Origin: Levilactobacillus enshiensis
GTDB lineage: Bacteria; Bacillota; Bacilli; Lactobacillales; Lactobacillaceae
Direction of reading: 5' to 3'
Length of the DNA: 64,000 nucleotides
Assembly: GCF_007115095.1 (NCBI RefSeq)
Contig: NZ_SULH01000009.1
Coordinates: 62,001-126,000, forward strand
This document shows, piece by piece, positions 18,529-26,946 of this stretch; within the stretch, counting starts at the first letter, position 1; every line of letters starts with the position of its first letter. The notes below the pieces were generated by a model. It made no database searches. It saw only the letters and a list, made by a program, of their open reading frames with translations, and was not told where the DNA came from. Both the position numbers and the translations under genes were made by a program.

Positions 18529-20040
18529 TTATGAAACCTTGAATAAGACCGCAAATACTAGAATTGCGCATGAAACAAGTACGTAAGTCAGAACCATTTT
18601 CCAAGTTACTTTAACCCAGGTGCCATAGTTCACGTGAGCCGCCTGAATACAAGTCATTACAATGATTGAAGTTGGCATAATCGATTTTACAATACCCAGG
18701 GATAAGTTGAAAATAACTACCATAACGGCTTTTGACACGCCAGCAAACGTGGCTAATGGTGCCATAATTGACATCGTCGCTGCAGCTAGTCCCGTTGAGC
18801 TTGGAATAAAACTAGCAAGCACAATATAAACAAGCAAACAAACGATGACAAAAATGATTGCGGGTAAGCTTCCCAATGTCGTTTCGCAAAAATGAGATAC
18901 AGTTGCTGTAATATTCCCATTTGTCATCAAGACTTGAATCCCACGAGCCAACGGAATGATGAACGCTGTCGATACTAAGCCAGCAGCACCTTTAATGATT
19001 GTATCGATAATTTCATCCGTTGAGTAATGCATAATCTTACCAGCAACAAAGGTCATAATGAGTAATAACCCATTAATTTCATTAAAGTACCAGTTACCAA
19101 AGGGAACAATATCACTACCGATAATTGAGGATAACACTGGGGTCGTGTTGATAAAATCGGCTAACTGATTGAAGAATATCCAATTCTTATTCAATGAGCT
19201 CCAAGGCACTAGTGAAATAATCATAATCACAAAAGTGAGCACAAATACGTAGAACACTTTCCGTTGTTGCGTAGTTAGTGCTGACTCGCCATCATCAGCT
19301 GTAAACCGTTTTATATCCTCATCACGCCGCGAAAACTGTGGTGATTTTTCTGGATGGGCTGCAATTTTCTTAGCGTACAAGCAAATCAAAGCAGAAACCA
19401 TCCCCATTAAAACGATGAAGATCATAAATCGGAAAATGATACCAGCCCCTGGACTGATTCCAGCAATTCCTGATGCGATCCCTGTTGAGAACGGATTAAC
19501 GACGGATGCCGCACATCCAGCTTGTGTCCCAAAGATAACAATCATTAATGCGACAATTGTATCAAGTCCTAATGATAATACAATGGGCAGGAAGATTAGA
19601 AGGTAGACAAAGCCTTCTTCATAGGCACCTTGAACCGTCCCAAAAATTCCCATAATACAGGTAAGTACCGTAATCAGCACATAACTGTTATTTTTATATT
19701 TTTGGGCAACACCGCGAAGCGCTATATTGACGGCTTTACTTTTGTCCATCATTTCAAGGAAGCTCCCGAACAACATCACATTCAGGGAAATCGTAATGGC
19801 TCCCGTGACTTTAGCATTACCAACCATTCCAATAATTGGTGCTTCGACAATGTCCCAAATTCCTTGATGATTGGCCTTCACAGCATGGTACGTGTGCGCA
19901 ATAGCATTCCCAGAAGAATCAAGCTTATAGGCGCCACCAGGAATGATCCAAGTTAAGATTGCCACAAAAACTAAAACCAGAAAGATAATCACATATGTGT
20001 TGGGCATTTGAAACTTTTTTCTTTTTTTTACTGAATCCAT
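18529..20040 (-). CDS. YfcC-family basic amino-acid antiporter
   Basis: A 503-residue transporter with about twelve hydrophobic segments, of the YfcC/DcuC type (VNPFSTGIASGIAGISPGAG, LASFIPSSTGLAAATMSIMAPLA). Two ATGs occur at 20046 and 20040; the second has better spacing to AGGAG. In arginine or agmatine deiminase operons such proteins exchange substrate for the carbamoyltransferase product, so the same role is inferred here. Lies between the carbamoyltransferase and amidinohydrolase genes. Confidence 0.87.
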   Translation of the reverse strand: MDSVKKRKKFQMPNTYVIIFLVLVFVAILTWIIPGGAYKLDSSGNAIAHTYHAVKANHQGIWDIVEAPIIGMVGNAKVTGAITISLNVMLFGSFLEMMDKSKAVNIALRGVAQKYKNNSYVLITVLTCIMGIFGTVQGAYEEGFVYLLIFLPIVLSLGLDTIVALMIVIFGTQAGCAASVVNPFSTGIASGIAGISPGAGIIFRFMIFIVLMGMVSALICLYAKKIAAHPEKSPQFSRRDEDIKRFTADDGESALTTQQRKVFYVFVLTFVIMIISLVPWSSLNKNWIFFNQLADFINTTPVLSSIIGSDIVPFGNWYFNEINGLLLIMTFVAGKIMHYSTDEIIDTIIKGAAGLVSTAFIIPLARGIQVLMTNGNITATVSHFCETTLGSLPAIIFVIVCLLVYIVLASFIPSSTGLAAATMSIMAPLATFAGVSKAVMVVIFNLSLGIVKSIMPTSIIVMTCIQAAHVNYGTWVKVTWKMVLTYVLVSCAILVFAVLFKVS

Positions 20041-20073
20041 GTCCATGCTCCTATCTCACACAGATTAATGAAA

Positions 20074-21012
20074 TCAGTTCGCGTAGGCTGCAATGATCCC
20101 CTTAATTGAGTGCATACGGTTTTCAGCTTCATCAAAAATGACAGACTGTTTGCTTTCAAGTACTTCATCAGTTACCTCTTCACCACGATGAGCTGGCAAA
20201 CAGTGCATGTAGATAGCTGTTGGTTTAGCTAATTTCATTGCTTCGGTATTAACCTGATATGGTTTAAAAGCGGCTTTAAGTGTTGCAATCTCCTCATCAG
20301 TTTGGCCCATACTGTACTCGGCATTACCATAAACGATATCGGCGCCCTTCATGGCACTTTCGAAGTCTTGTGTAATTTCAATGTGTGCCCCGGTGACCTT
20401 TGCTCGCTTCTGAGCTTCATCGACCATCATTTGATTAGGCTCAATACCTGCTGGACAAACAACAGACATATCCATGCCCAAAGTAGCTGCAAAAATCATA
20501 GTCGTGTAGCAAACGTTGTAAAGATTACCAACGTAAGTTAGTTTTAAGCCCTCATATTTTCCAAACTTCTCTTTGATCGTCATCATATCGGCAATCCCTT
20601 GCGTCGGGTGAGCAATATCAGTTAAGCCATTAATAACTGGGGCTTTCATCCACTTTGAGCACTCTTCGACAATCTCATGTCCAAAGGTTCGAATGAACAA
20701 GCCATCATACATACGATCTAAAACCCGACAGGTATCCTTTAAAGGTTCGCCGCGGCTCATTTGAAGCTCATCTGGGCGTAGATAAGTAACGGTAATTCCT
20801 AAATCGGCCGCGGCGCGTTGAAATGCATTCCGCGTACGTGTACTGTTCTTTTCGAACAATGCTGCCCATACCTGGCCTCTGAAATAGTCATGAGGTTCAC
20901 GATTAATGAACTTCTGCTTGAAGTTGAGCGATGAATCGGTTAAAAATTCGATTTCTTCACGGTTTAGATCTTTAAAGGCTAAGAAATCTTTTCCTTTGAA
21001 CTGATTGCGCAT
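20074..21012 (-). CDS. Ornithine/putrescine-type carbamoyltransferase
   Basis: 313 residues from the ATG at 21012 (AAGGAG 8 bases upstream). Carbamoyl-phosphate loop FEKNSTRTRNAFQRA, HPTQGIAD, and the HCLPAHRGEEVTDEVL motif are intact. The substrate loop reads YGNAEYSMGQTDEE: SMG is ornithine-like but the flanking residues differ from typical OTC (DVWVSMG) and from putrescine transcarbamylase. It should split a ureido compound to carbamoyl phosphate, feeding carbamate kinase. First gene of the minus-strand operon. Confidence 0.88.
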   Translation of the reverse strand: MRNQFKGKDFLAFKDLNREEIEFLTDSSLNFKQKFINREPHDYFRGQVWAALFEKNSTRTRNAFQRAAADLGITVTYLRPDELQMSRGEPLKDTCRVLDRMYDGLFIRTFGHEIVEECSKWMKAPVINGLTDIAHPTQGIADMMTIKEKFGKYEGLKLTYVGNLYNVCYTTMIFAATLGMDMSVVCPAGIEPNQMMVDEAQKRAKVTGAHIEITQDFESAMKGADIVYGNAEYSMGQTDEEIATLKAAFKPYQVNTEAMKLAKPTAIYMHCLPAHRGEEVTDEVLESKQSVIFDEAENRMHSIKGIIAAYAN

Positions 21013-21101
21013 AACTAACACTCCTTTTGAATTGGTTGTTTAACTTACAAGTAGATAATACTAAGGAATGGCATTTCAAGGTACTGTACTTGAGCACACT
21101 A

Positions 21102-21115
21102 TTCAAGCGCTTACA
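21102..21115 (-). promoter_or_regulatory. cre-like site in the divergent control region
   Basis: The minus strand reads TGTAAGCGCTTGAA, one mismatch from the CcpA cre consensus. It sits between the carbamoyltransferase and the PucR regulator genes, where it could repress the operon in the presence of preferred sugar. Confidence 0.65.
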
Positions 21116-21127
21116 TTGTGATACAAT
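21115..21127. promoter_or_regulatory. Candidate operator palindrome
   Basis: ATTGTgatACAAT, a perfect 5-bp inverted repeat with a 3-base centre, abuts the cre-like site in the divergent promoter region. It could be bound by the adjacent PucR-family regulator. Confidence 0.35.
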
Positions 21128-21207
21128 ACAGTTGCTATCTATAAAAATAATCTTCACGGTTTTAAGCGACACATAACCTGTTAAGAACTATAAGTGAGGT
21201 ATTTCTA

Positions 21208-22836
21208 GTGAACTACAACATTAACGTCAGCTTCTTTTTACGCCATCCTGTATTTAACTATGCAGATACTTACCTTACCCGACCGGGTGGTCAACGTGAA
21301 ATAAGTACTTGTACCATCATGGATATCGGTAATATTGCGAACTGGTTAAATCCCAATGAAGCTGTAATTGTCGGCGAACGTACCAATACTTGTTTAACGG
21401 ACGACTTTATCGAAAAACTACATACTCGAGAAATTTCCTGTCTAATTTCAAAAAAGAAATTCAAAAAAAATTTTACGGAAAGAGTCATTCAGCAATTTCA
21501 TAAATACGATATTCCACTCATCTTCGTAACCGATAATTATGCTTGGAGTGCCATTATCAAAGCCTTTCAAGATTCCCAATTTAAACTTTACAATCGAGAA
21601 AGAAACGACCAAGAAAAATTCCATGCAAAAGTGATTACATCGTTCAACAAATCTGAGTTAGGTGTCGCCACGATGTTTCAAAAAGATACGGGTGCTTCAC
21701 TGGCTATCGTTGATCCTGCCGGCAACCTAATTAGTGCGTCTGCCGATACTGACTGGACTCTAATTATTCAAAAACTAAACGAACATAACTTCATTAGTGA
21801 GAACGGCATCAATAAGCAGATGTATCTTCAACACATAGCAGAATTGCCCAGTAGAAAAGATGTCTGGATTAATCCGTTATTCTATAAACAACATCTGATT
21901 TACTATGTATTATTGATACTCCCTAAGGAGACCGACCGTATCTCTAAGTCCATAGCTACTAAATTAAAAATTCTAACTAAAATTATTATCGAAAAAACTG
22001 AATTACAACAGGACCTACTTTCTGAACATCTACTTCGATTGAACGAACTATTTCAAAATTTACGCAATGATAATTTTGAAAATCCCGAAGGCTTGGCGGC
22101 ACTACAATACTTATCTGGCAATAGACTTGGTAACGAACTTCGAGTTATTGTTTTAAGTAACAATATTTCTCGAAAATCAATTTGGGATGATAACGCTATT
22201 AAAATTCAAGCTGCAATCAATCATACTATTAGCCAGCAGTTCACTGGTATTACAGCTTACAGTAATAAATCTTGGTTTATTATTACTGATGCAACCAAAA
22301 GTGTGTTGATGGCACAATTGCCAAAATTACTGAAAAATTTAGATCAAAGTTATTCTAAGTACCGCTTTCAAGCCGGTGTCTCTCAGCAATACAGAGCCAA
22401 TAATTTAAATCGGTGCTTTAAAGAAGCTGTTGGTGCATTACAATACTTAAAAAACAATCATTTTCGCTCTGATATTAAGCACTACTCAGAATTAGGTATT
22501 GACCAACTGTTTTTAGATGACGATTATCAGCTTAATGAATATTATGTCAATAACATGATTCGCACGTTCATTCAGCCACTACATCAGCATGATATTAAGT
22601 TTCATTCTGAATTACTAAAAACCTTAGATTGTTATATCAACAATGATTTTTCACTCACTAAGACTAGCGCTGAGTTATTTATTCATAAAAATACGCTACG
22701 CAACCGAATTAATAAAATCAAAGAATTAATTGGTAGCAATCATGACGATTTTTGGTTAAACCTTCAGATCAGCTATCGCTTATACCAACAGGGGCTTGGC
22801 GAAACAGCATTAATATCACGAATCAACATAAAATAA
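21208..22836 (+). CDS. PucR-family transcriptional regulator
   Basis: A 542-residue protein. The N-terminal part (about residues 15-130; TCTIMDIGNIANWLNPNEAVIVGE and the later DNYAWSAIIKAFQ) fits the PucR purine-catabolism N-terminal domain, and the end (LLKTLDCYINNDFSLTKTSAELFIHKNTLRNRINKI) is the PucR C-terminal helix-turn-helix. Divergent from the carbamoyltransferase operon, so it probably senses its substrate. The start is a GTG at 21208; the ribosome site is weak. Low GC and Lys/Asn-rich compared with neighbours, which may reflect transfer of the whole cluster. Confidence 0.85.
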   Translation: MNYNINVSFFLRHPVFNYADTYLTRPGGQREISTCTIMDIGNIANWLNPNEAVIVGERTNTCLTDDFIEKLHTREISCLISKKKFKKNFTERVIQQFHKYDIPLIFVTDNYAWSAIIKAFQDSQFKLYNRERNDQEKFHAKVITSFNKSELGVATMFQKDTGASLAIVDPAGNLISASADTDWTLIIQKLNEHNFISENGINKQMYLQHIAELPSRKDVWINPLFYKQHLIYYVLLILPKETDRISKSIATKLKILTKIIIEKTELQQDLLSEHLLRLNELFQNLRNDNFENPEGLAALQYLSGNRLGNELRVIVLSNNISRKSIWDDNAIKIQAAINHTISQQFTGITAYSNKSWFIITDATKSVLMAQLPKLLKNLDQSYSKYRFQAGVSQQYRANNLNRCFKEAVGALQYLKNNHFRSDIKHYSELGIDQLFLDDDYQLNEYYVNNMIRTFIQPLHQHDIKFHSELLKTLDCYINNDFSLTKTSAELFIHKNTLRNRINKIKELIGSNHDDFWLNLQISYRLYQQGLGETALISRINIK

Positions 22837-23018
22837 AAATACTATGATACAAGTCTTGTACCGACTAATTATTAGCTTGGAAAGTTCTACCCAAAGAATA
22901 ACTACCAGCTTAAAGTTCCTGTTATACCATATTTTCTGTCCCCCACAAGCTTTAGATTTCATCACTGATACTTAACGCCCATTTCTCTAACCAAAATTGA
23001 AATTTCTATCCAAATATC

Positions 23019-23058
23019 AAAAGCGAGGTCGCCAACCACTGCCGACCCCGCTTTTACG
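23019..23058. terminator. Terminator-like hairpin after the PucR gene
   Basis: Arms AAAGCG.GGTC (23020-23030 and 23044-23054, one mismatch), followed by short T-rich runs on both strands. The interval 22837-23018 otherwise holds nothing recognisable. Confidence 0.5.
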
Positions 23059-23065
23059 TTATCCT

Positions 23066-23239
23066 TTATCCAGCCGCAACTGCCTTAGCAATTGCAACGC
23101 TAACGTCTGCTTGTTTTCTTGTCACCGACTGAACGTCCGCACACTTATGGCTATTAACCGACTTAATAACGCCTGATAGTAATGAATTTAACCAAAATCT
23201 ACCTTGTGACTTGCGTTTTTCCTCCCTCCTGTAGTTCAA
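23066..23239 (-). CDS. Possible short ORF or gene remnant
   Basis: An open frame of 57 residues from a TTG, with coding-like composition toward its end (SVTRKQADVSVAIAKAVAAG). The TTG lacks a ribosome site, while an unused GGAGGGAGG lies inside the frame. It may be the tail of a decayed gene. No family recognised. Confidence 0.2.
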   Translation of the reverse strand: MNYRREEKRKSQGRFWLNSLLSGVIKSVNSHKCADVQSVTRKQADVSVAIAKAVAAG

Positions 23240-23284
23240 TTGAAGTTAAGAAAGCGGTTTAATTTTAAATAGGAGGCTTTTATT

Positions 23285-24271
23285 TTGAAACTATTTTGTT
23301 ATGGTGTCATCAATGTTGAGGAACCCTATGCCAAGGCCTGGGGTAAGGCCAATAACGTCGAAGTCGGGACTACCAGTGAAGCACTCACCGCAGCGACTGC
23401 CGGCCTAGCGAAGGGGTATGACGGTGTCTCCTCCAAAGGTATCTCACCAGTCACTGAGGAGGCCTACGCCACCTTTGAAAAATTTGGCATTAAACAACTG
23501 GCCATTCGTCAGGTCGGTGTCGATAATCAAGACCTCAAGGCTGCCAGCAAGCACGGGATTACACTGACCAACGTGGCCTCCTATTCCCCACGCGCCATTG
23601 CCGAAATGGGGTTGACGCAAGCCATGTACCTGTTGCGCCACATTGGTGAGTATCAAACGCGCATGACCGCCGGCAACTTTACCTGGGACGCCTCTACCGT
23701 TAGCACTGAAATCTTCAACTGCACGGTTGGGCTGATTGGTGCCGGGCACATTGGCGGGGCTACCGCACAAATTTACAGTGCACTGGGCGCCAAGGTTTTA
23801 ACCTACGACCCCTTCTACGATGCGGCTTTGGAACCTTATACGACCTATACTGACTTGGACACGATTCTGCAGGAAGCTGACATTATTTCGCTGCACACCC
23901 CACTCTTGCCTTCAACTAAAAACATCATTGATGCTGCTGCGCTGAAGAAGATGAAGTCAAACGCCATCCTAATTAACATGGCTCGTGGTGAATTGATCGA
24001 CACGCAGGCCCTCATCGATGCCCTCAAATCAAAGGAAATTGCCGGTGCTAGACTAGATACGCTGGCTGATGAAGTTGGCTTCTTTGATCGCAATAAACCA
24101 TATGCCGAAACACCGAAAGACTTCCAAGAACTAAACGCCATGCCTAACGTGATCATCACGCCTCACGTGGCCTTCTTTACCAAGCTGGCCGTCAAGAATG
24201 GCCTGGAAATTGCGCTTAACGATGCCAAGACCATCATTGACGGTGGTCATAGTCGTCACGCGGTTAACTAA
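23285..24271 (+). CDS. D-2-hydroxyacid dehydrogenase (D-lactate dehydrogenase-like)
   Basis: A 328-residue NAD-dependent enzyme: substrate-binding Arg in RQVGVDN, Rossmann VGLIGAGHIGGATA, INMARGELID, and TPHVAFFT with the catalytic His. It reduces pyruvate or a branched 2-oxo acid to the D-hydroxy acid. Its TTG start follows AGGAGG. D-lactate and D-hydroxyisocaproate dehydrogenases cannot be separated by eye. It stands alone with its own terminator. Confidence 0.88.
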   Translation: MKLFCYGVINVEEPYAKAWGKANNVEVGTTSEALTAATAGLAKGYDGVSSKGISPVTEEAYATFEKFGIKQLAIRQVGVDNQDLKAASKHGITLTNVASYSPRAIAEMGLTQAMYLLRHIGEYQTRMTAGNFTWDASTVSTEIFNCTVGLIGAGHIGGATAQIYSALGAKVLTYDPFYDAALEPYTTYTDLDTILQEADIISLHTPLLPSTKNIIDAAALKKMKSNAILINMARGELIDTQALIDALKSKEIAGARLDTLADEVGFFDRNKPYAETPKDFQELNAMPNVIITPHVAFFTKLAVKNGLEIALNDAKTIIDGGHSRHAVN

Positions 24272-24283
24272 ATTTCAGTATGC

Positions 24284-24321
24284 AAAAAGGCCTGTGCAAA
24301 ATTTTGCACAGGCCTTTTTCG
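24284..24321. terminator. Bidirectional terminator
   Basis: A perfect palindrome, AAAAAGGCCTGTGCAAAA with its complement, serves the dehydrogenase on the plus strand and thiI on the minus strand. Confidence 0.88.
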
Positions 24322-24346
24322 TAATTTAGATTATTGCCGTCATAAC

Positions 24347-25564
24347 CTACAGCAACTCTGCAAACACATCTTCATTTTGGTTCAGGTAGTTGTCCCCAGG
24401 TCGGATTTCAGTAATGGTAATCCCATCGAGTGCTTCCTTCATCAACCCGTCAACATCAATGTAACCTTCATACTTCCGCGACTTTTCCAAGTCTGGATGC
24501 GTCTTGGGTGCTGGTGGCGTGAAAATCGTACAACAGTCTTCGTATGGCAAGATGGACAAGTCATAGGTGTCGATATTTTCGGCAACTTTGATAATTTCCG
24601 TCTTATCCATCGACAAAAGTGGCCGCAGAATTGGCATAGACGTCACATCATTGATGGCCGCCATACTCTCCAACGTTTGTGATGCCACTTGGCCCAGTGA
24701 TTCGCCGTTGAAGATTCCTTTGGCATGTCGCTTCTCCGCAATCGCTGCCGTCAGCCGTAGCATCAAGCGGCGTTGCACCGTCATCAGGTAGCCTTCGGGA
24801 ACTTTTTCCTTAATGGTTTCCTGAATCTTAGTGAATGGCACTTGAATGAATTGAATCCCACCGGAATAACCGGCTAAACGCGCGGTCAATTCCTTCGCCT
24901 TGGCCAACGCCTGTTCAGACGTATATGGCGGACTAAAGAAGTGGACCATATCAATTTTAACGCCCCGTCGTAAAGCATAGTAAGACGCAACCGGTGAGTC
25001 GATTCCACCAGAGAGCATCATTACTGCCTTGCCACCAGTCCCAACGGGTAACCCGCCGGCACCTTGAACCGTTTCACCGGATAAGAAGACTCCGTTCATC
25101 CGCACTTCGACCCGTAATTCCAAGTTGGGATGCTTCATCTTAACGGTCAGTTCAGGAATGTTTTCGAGTAGGGTACTTCCCAAGATTTCATTCATCTGGT
25201 AAGTGTCATATTCGAATTCCTTGTCTTGTCGCCGCGTGTTGATTTTAAAGGTCATACCTGGTTTGAAAGCTTCCTTGACCATGGCCACGGCCGTTTCCTT
25301 GATTGCATCGATATCCTTTTCGACCTTGACCGAAGGCGAGAAGTTTTCGATACCAAAGACACCCTTCAACCGGTTCATAACGGCTTCAGAATCTGCCCCA
25401 TTTAATGTCACATGTAAGCGGTCGTGTTGTGCTTTGACTTCAATACCCTCAAAAGTACTGAGCGCCTTGCGGACGTTTTGGCCCAACTGCTTGATGAAGT
25501 CTTTCTTATTCTTACCCTTCGTCGACAGCTCGCCGTAACGGACCATAATTTCGCTGTATTCCAT
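24347..25564 (-). CDS. thiI: tRNA 4-thiouridine synthase ThiI (no rhodanese domain)
   Basis: 405 residues: an N-terminal ferredoxin-like and THUMP region, then the PP-loop [20 protein letters not shown]. It adenylates U8 of tRNA and transfers sulfur. The C-terminal rhodanese domain of the E. coli enzyme is absent, as usual in Firmicutes. It follows the cysteine desulfurase gene by 30 bases, its likely sulfur donor. Confidence 0.96.
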   Translation of the reverse strand: MEYSEIMVRYGELSTKGKNKKDFIKQLGQNVRKALSTFEGIEVKAQHDRLHVTLNGADSEAVMNRLKGVFGIENFSPSVKVEKDIDAIKETAVAMVKEAFKPGMTFKINTRRQDKEFEYDTYQMNEILGSTLLENIPELTVKMKHPNLELRVEVRMNGVFLSGETVQGAGGLPVGTGGKAVMMLSGGIDSPVASYYALRRGVKIDMVHFFSPPYTSEQALAKAKELTARLAGYSGGIQFIQVPFTKIQETIKEKVPEGYLMTVQRRLMLRLTAAIAEKRHAKGIFNGESLGQVASQTLESMAAINDVTSMPILRPLLSMDKTEIIKVAENIDTYDLSILPYEDCCTIFTPPAPKTHPDLEKSRKYEGYIDVDGLMKEALDGITITEIRPGDNYLNQNEDVFAELL

Positions 25565-25594
25565 TGCGCGACCCCTTTCGTTTGCTAGTTACTT

Positions 25595-26740
25595 TTAGTT
25601 TAATTTTGCAAATTGCGTGTATAACTCGTCAAACACGCGGTTGAATTCTTCGGCTTCAGCCATGGTATTGTGTTCATCTAAGGAGATGCGCACGGCACTC
25701 GTGGCGATACCATCATCGATTTTCATCGCTTGTAACGTGCTGGATTCCACATGTTTCTTCGAGGAACAAGCACTCGTTGTAGAAATGTAAATATCGTGTT
25801 CCTCAAAGGCGTGCACGATAGTTTCTCCCCGGACACCAGCGATGGCAAAGCACAGAATGTGCGGTGCAAAGACCGGTAAGTCCTTGGAGAAAATCGTAAC
25901 GTTCGGAAACTTTTCGACGTGATGTAAAATCGCCAAGCGAATCTCACGTTGCCGGTTGACCTTGGCTGCTTCATTATCAAGCAACAGGCGTAAGGCCTTG
26001 GCCATCGCAGCAATGGCCGGTAGGTTTTCAGTTCCGGAACGGAGATTACGCTCTTGACCCCCACCAGCCATCAGTGGGTCCAACTTGCGCCCCTGACGTT
26101 TATACATAAAACCGATTCCCCGAGGTGCGTGGAACTTGTGACCAGAGAACGTGACAAAATCGACCCGATCGTTAAAAATCTTGTCTGCTAATCCCTTGCC
26201 GATTCCCTGAACAGCATCAATATGCCAATGAATCCGCGGGTAGTCACGCAAAACAGCCGCAATCTCATCAAGTGGCTGAACGGCGCCAATTTCGTTATTC
26301 ACAGCCATCGTGGATACTAAAATCGTCGATGGTTTGATGGCAGCTCGCAAATCTTCTGCGGAAACTCGGCCGTTCTCATCAACTGGTAAATAAGTGACTT
26401 CAAATCCCAGTTGCTTGAGTTGCTCCATGGAATTGTGGACCGCCGGATGTTCGACTTCAGTCGTGATCAAGTGATTGCCAAATTCCCGCTTAGCCATGGC
26501 CGTTCCCTTGATGGCCCAGTTGTCACCCTCAGTACCACCACTCGTAAATAGGATTTCACTGAGCTTGACGCCTAATAAATCAGCGATCTGTTGCCGAGAC
26601 TGTTCAAGCAAGTTAAAAGCTTGTTCTCCAAACTTATGTAAGCTTGAAGGGTTACCCCAGTAATTCGCACTGACCTTTGCATAAGTATCAACGACTTCCG
26701 GCGCAGCCTTGGTCGTTGCACTGTTATCAAAATAAATCAT
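25595..26740 (-). CDS. Cysteine desulfurase (NifS/IscS family)
   Basis: 381 residues from the ATG at 26740 (GAGGG upstream; MIYFDNSATTKA is the usual N-terminus, and an earlier in-frame start would add 44 unlikely residues). PLP lysine in FSGHKFHAPRG, persulfide Cys in STTSACSSKK. It supplies sulfur for ThiI in the same transcript, equivalent to NifZ of Bacillus. Confidence 0.95.
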   Translation of the reverse strand: MIYFDNSATTKAAPEVVDTYAKVSANYWGNPSSLHKFGEQAFNLLEQSRQQIADLLGVKLSEILFTSGGTEGDNWAIKGTAMAKREFGNHLITTEVEHPAVHNSMEQLKQLGFEVTYLPVDENGRVSAEDLRAAIKPSTILVSTMAVNNEIGAVQPLDEIAAVLRDYPRIHWHIDAVQGIGKGLADKIFNDRVDFVTFSGHKFHAPRGIGFMYKRQGRKLDPLMAGGGQERNLRSGTENLPAIAAMAKALRLLLDNEAAKVNRQREIRLAILHHVEKFPNVTIFSKDLPVFAPHILCFAIAGVRGETIVHAFEEHDIYISTTSACSSKKHVESSTLQAMKIDDGIATSAVRISLDEHNTMAEAEEFNRVFDELYTQFAKLN

Positions 26741-26884
26741 ACAGAACCCTCTTATCTCTTTTCTATTGGTTCGACTCCGATAGAAATTCTTTCTCATTAT
26801 AAACACAAACTTTACGAACCACAAGTGGCGCGACCTAAATCTCATGGTTTTCTGGCGTATTTTCACCTGCATTCAAAAACTAAG

Positions 26885-26930
26885 ACGGGCGTTACGTTAG
26901 GCGACTAGTTGCCTAACGTAACGCCCGTGT
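26885..26930 (-). terminator. Terminator of ezrA
   Basis: A perfect 18-bp inverted repeat (26885-26902 and 26911-26928) with an 8-base loop, followed on the minus strand by CTTAGTTTTTG. Confidence 0.8.
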
Positions 26931-26946
26931 TCACTTTTAATTCAAT

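Noticed and set aside
22837-23284. A gene in the gap after the PucR regulator
   Set aside because: Only a 57-codon frame without a usable ribosome site is present; kept as a low-confidence feature instead.
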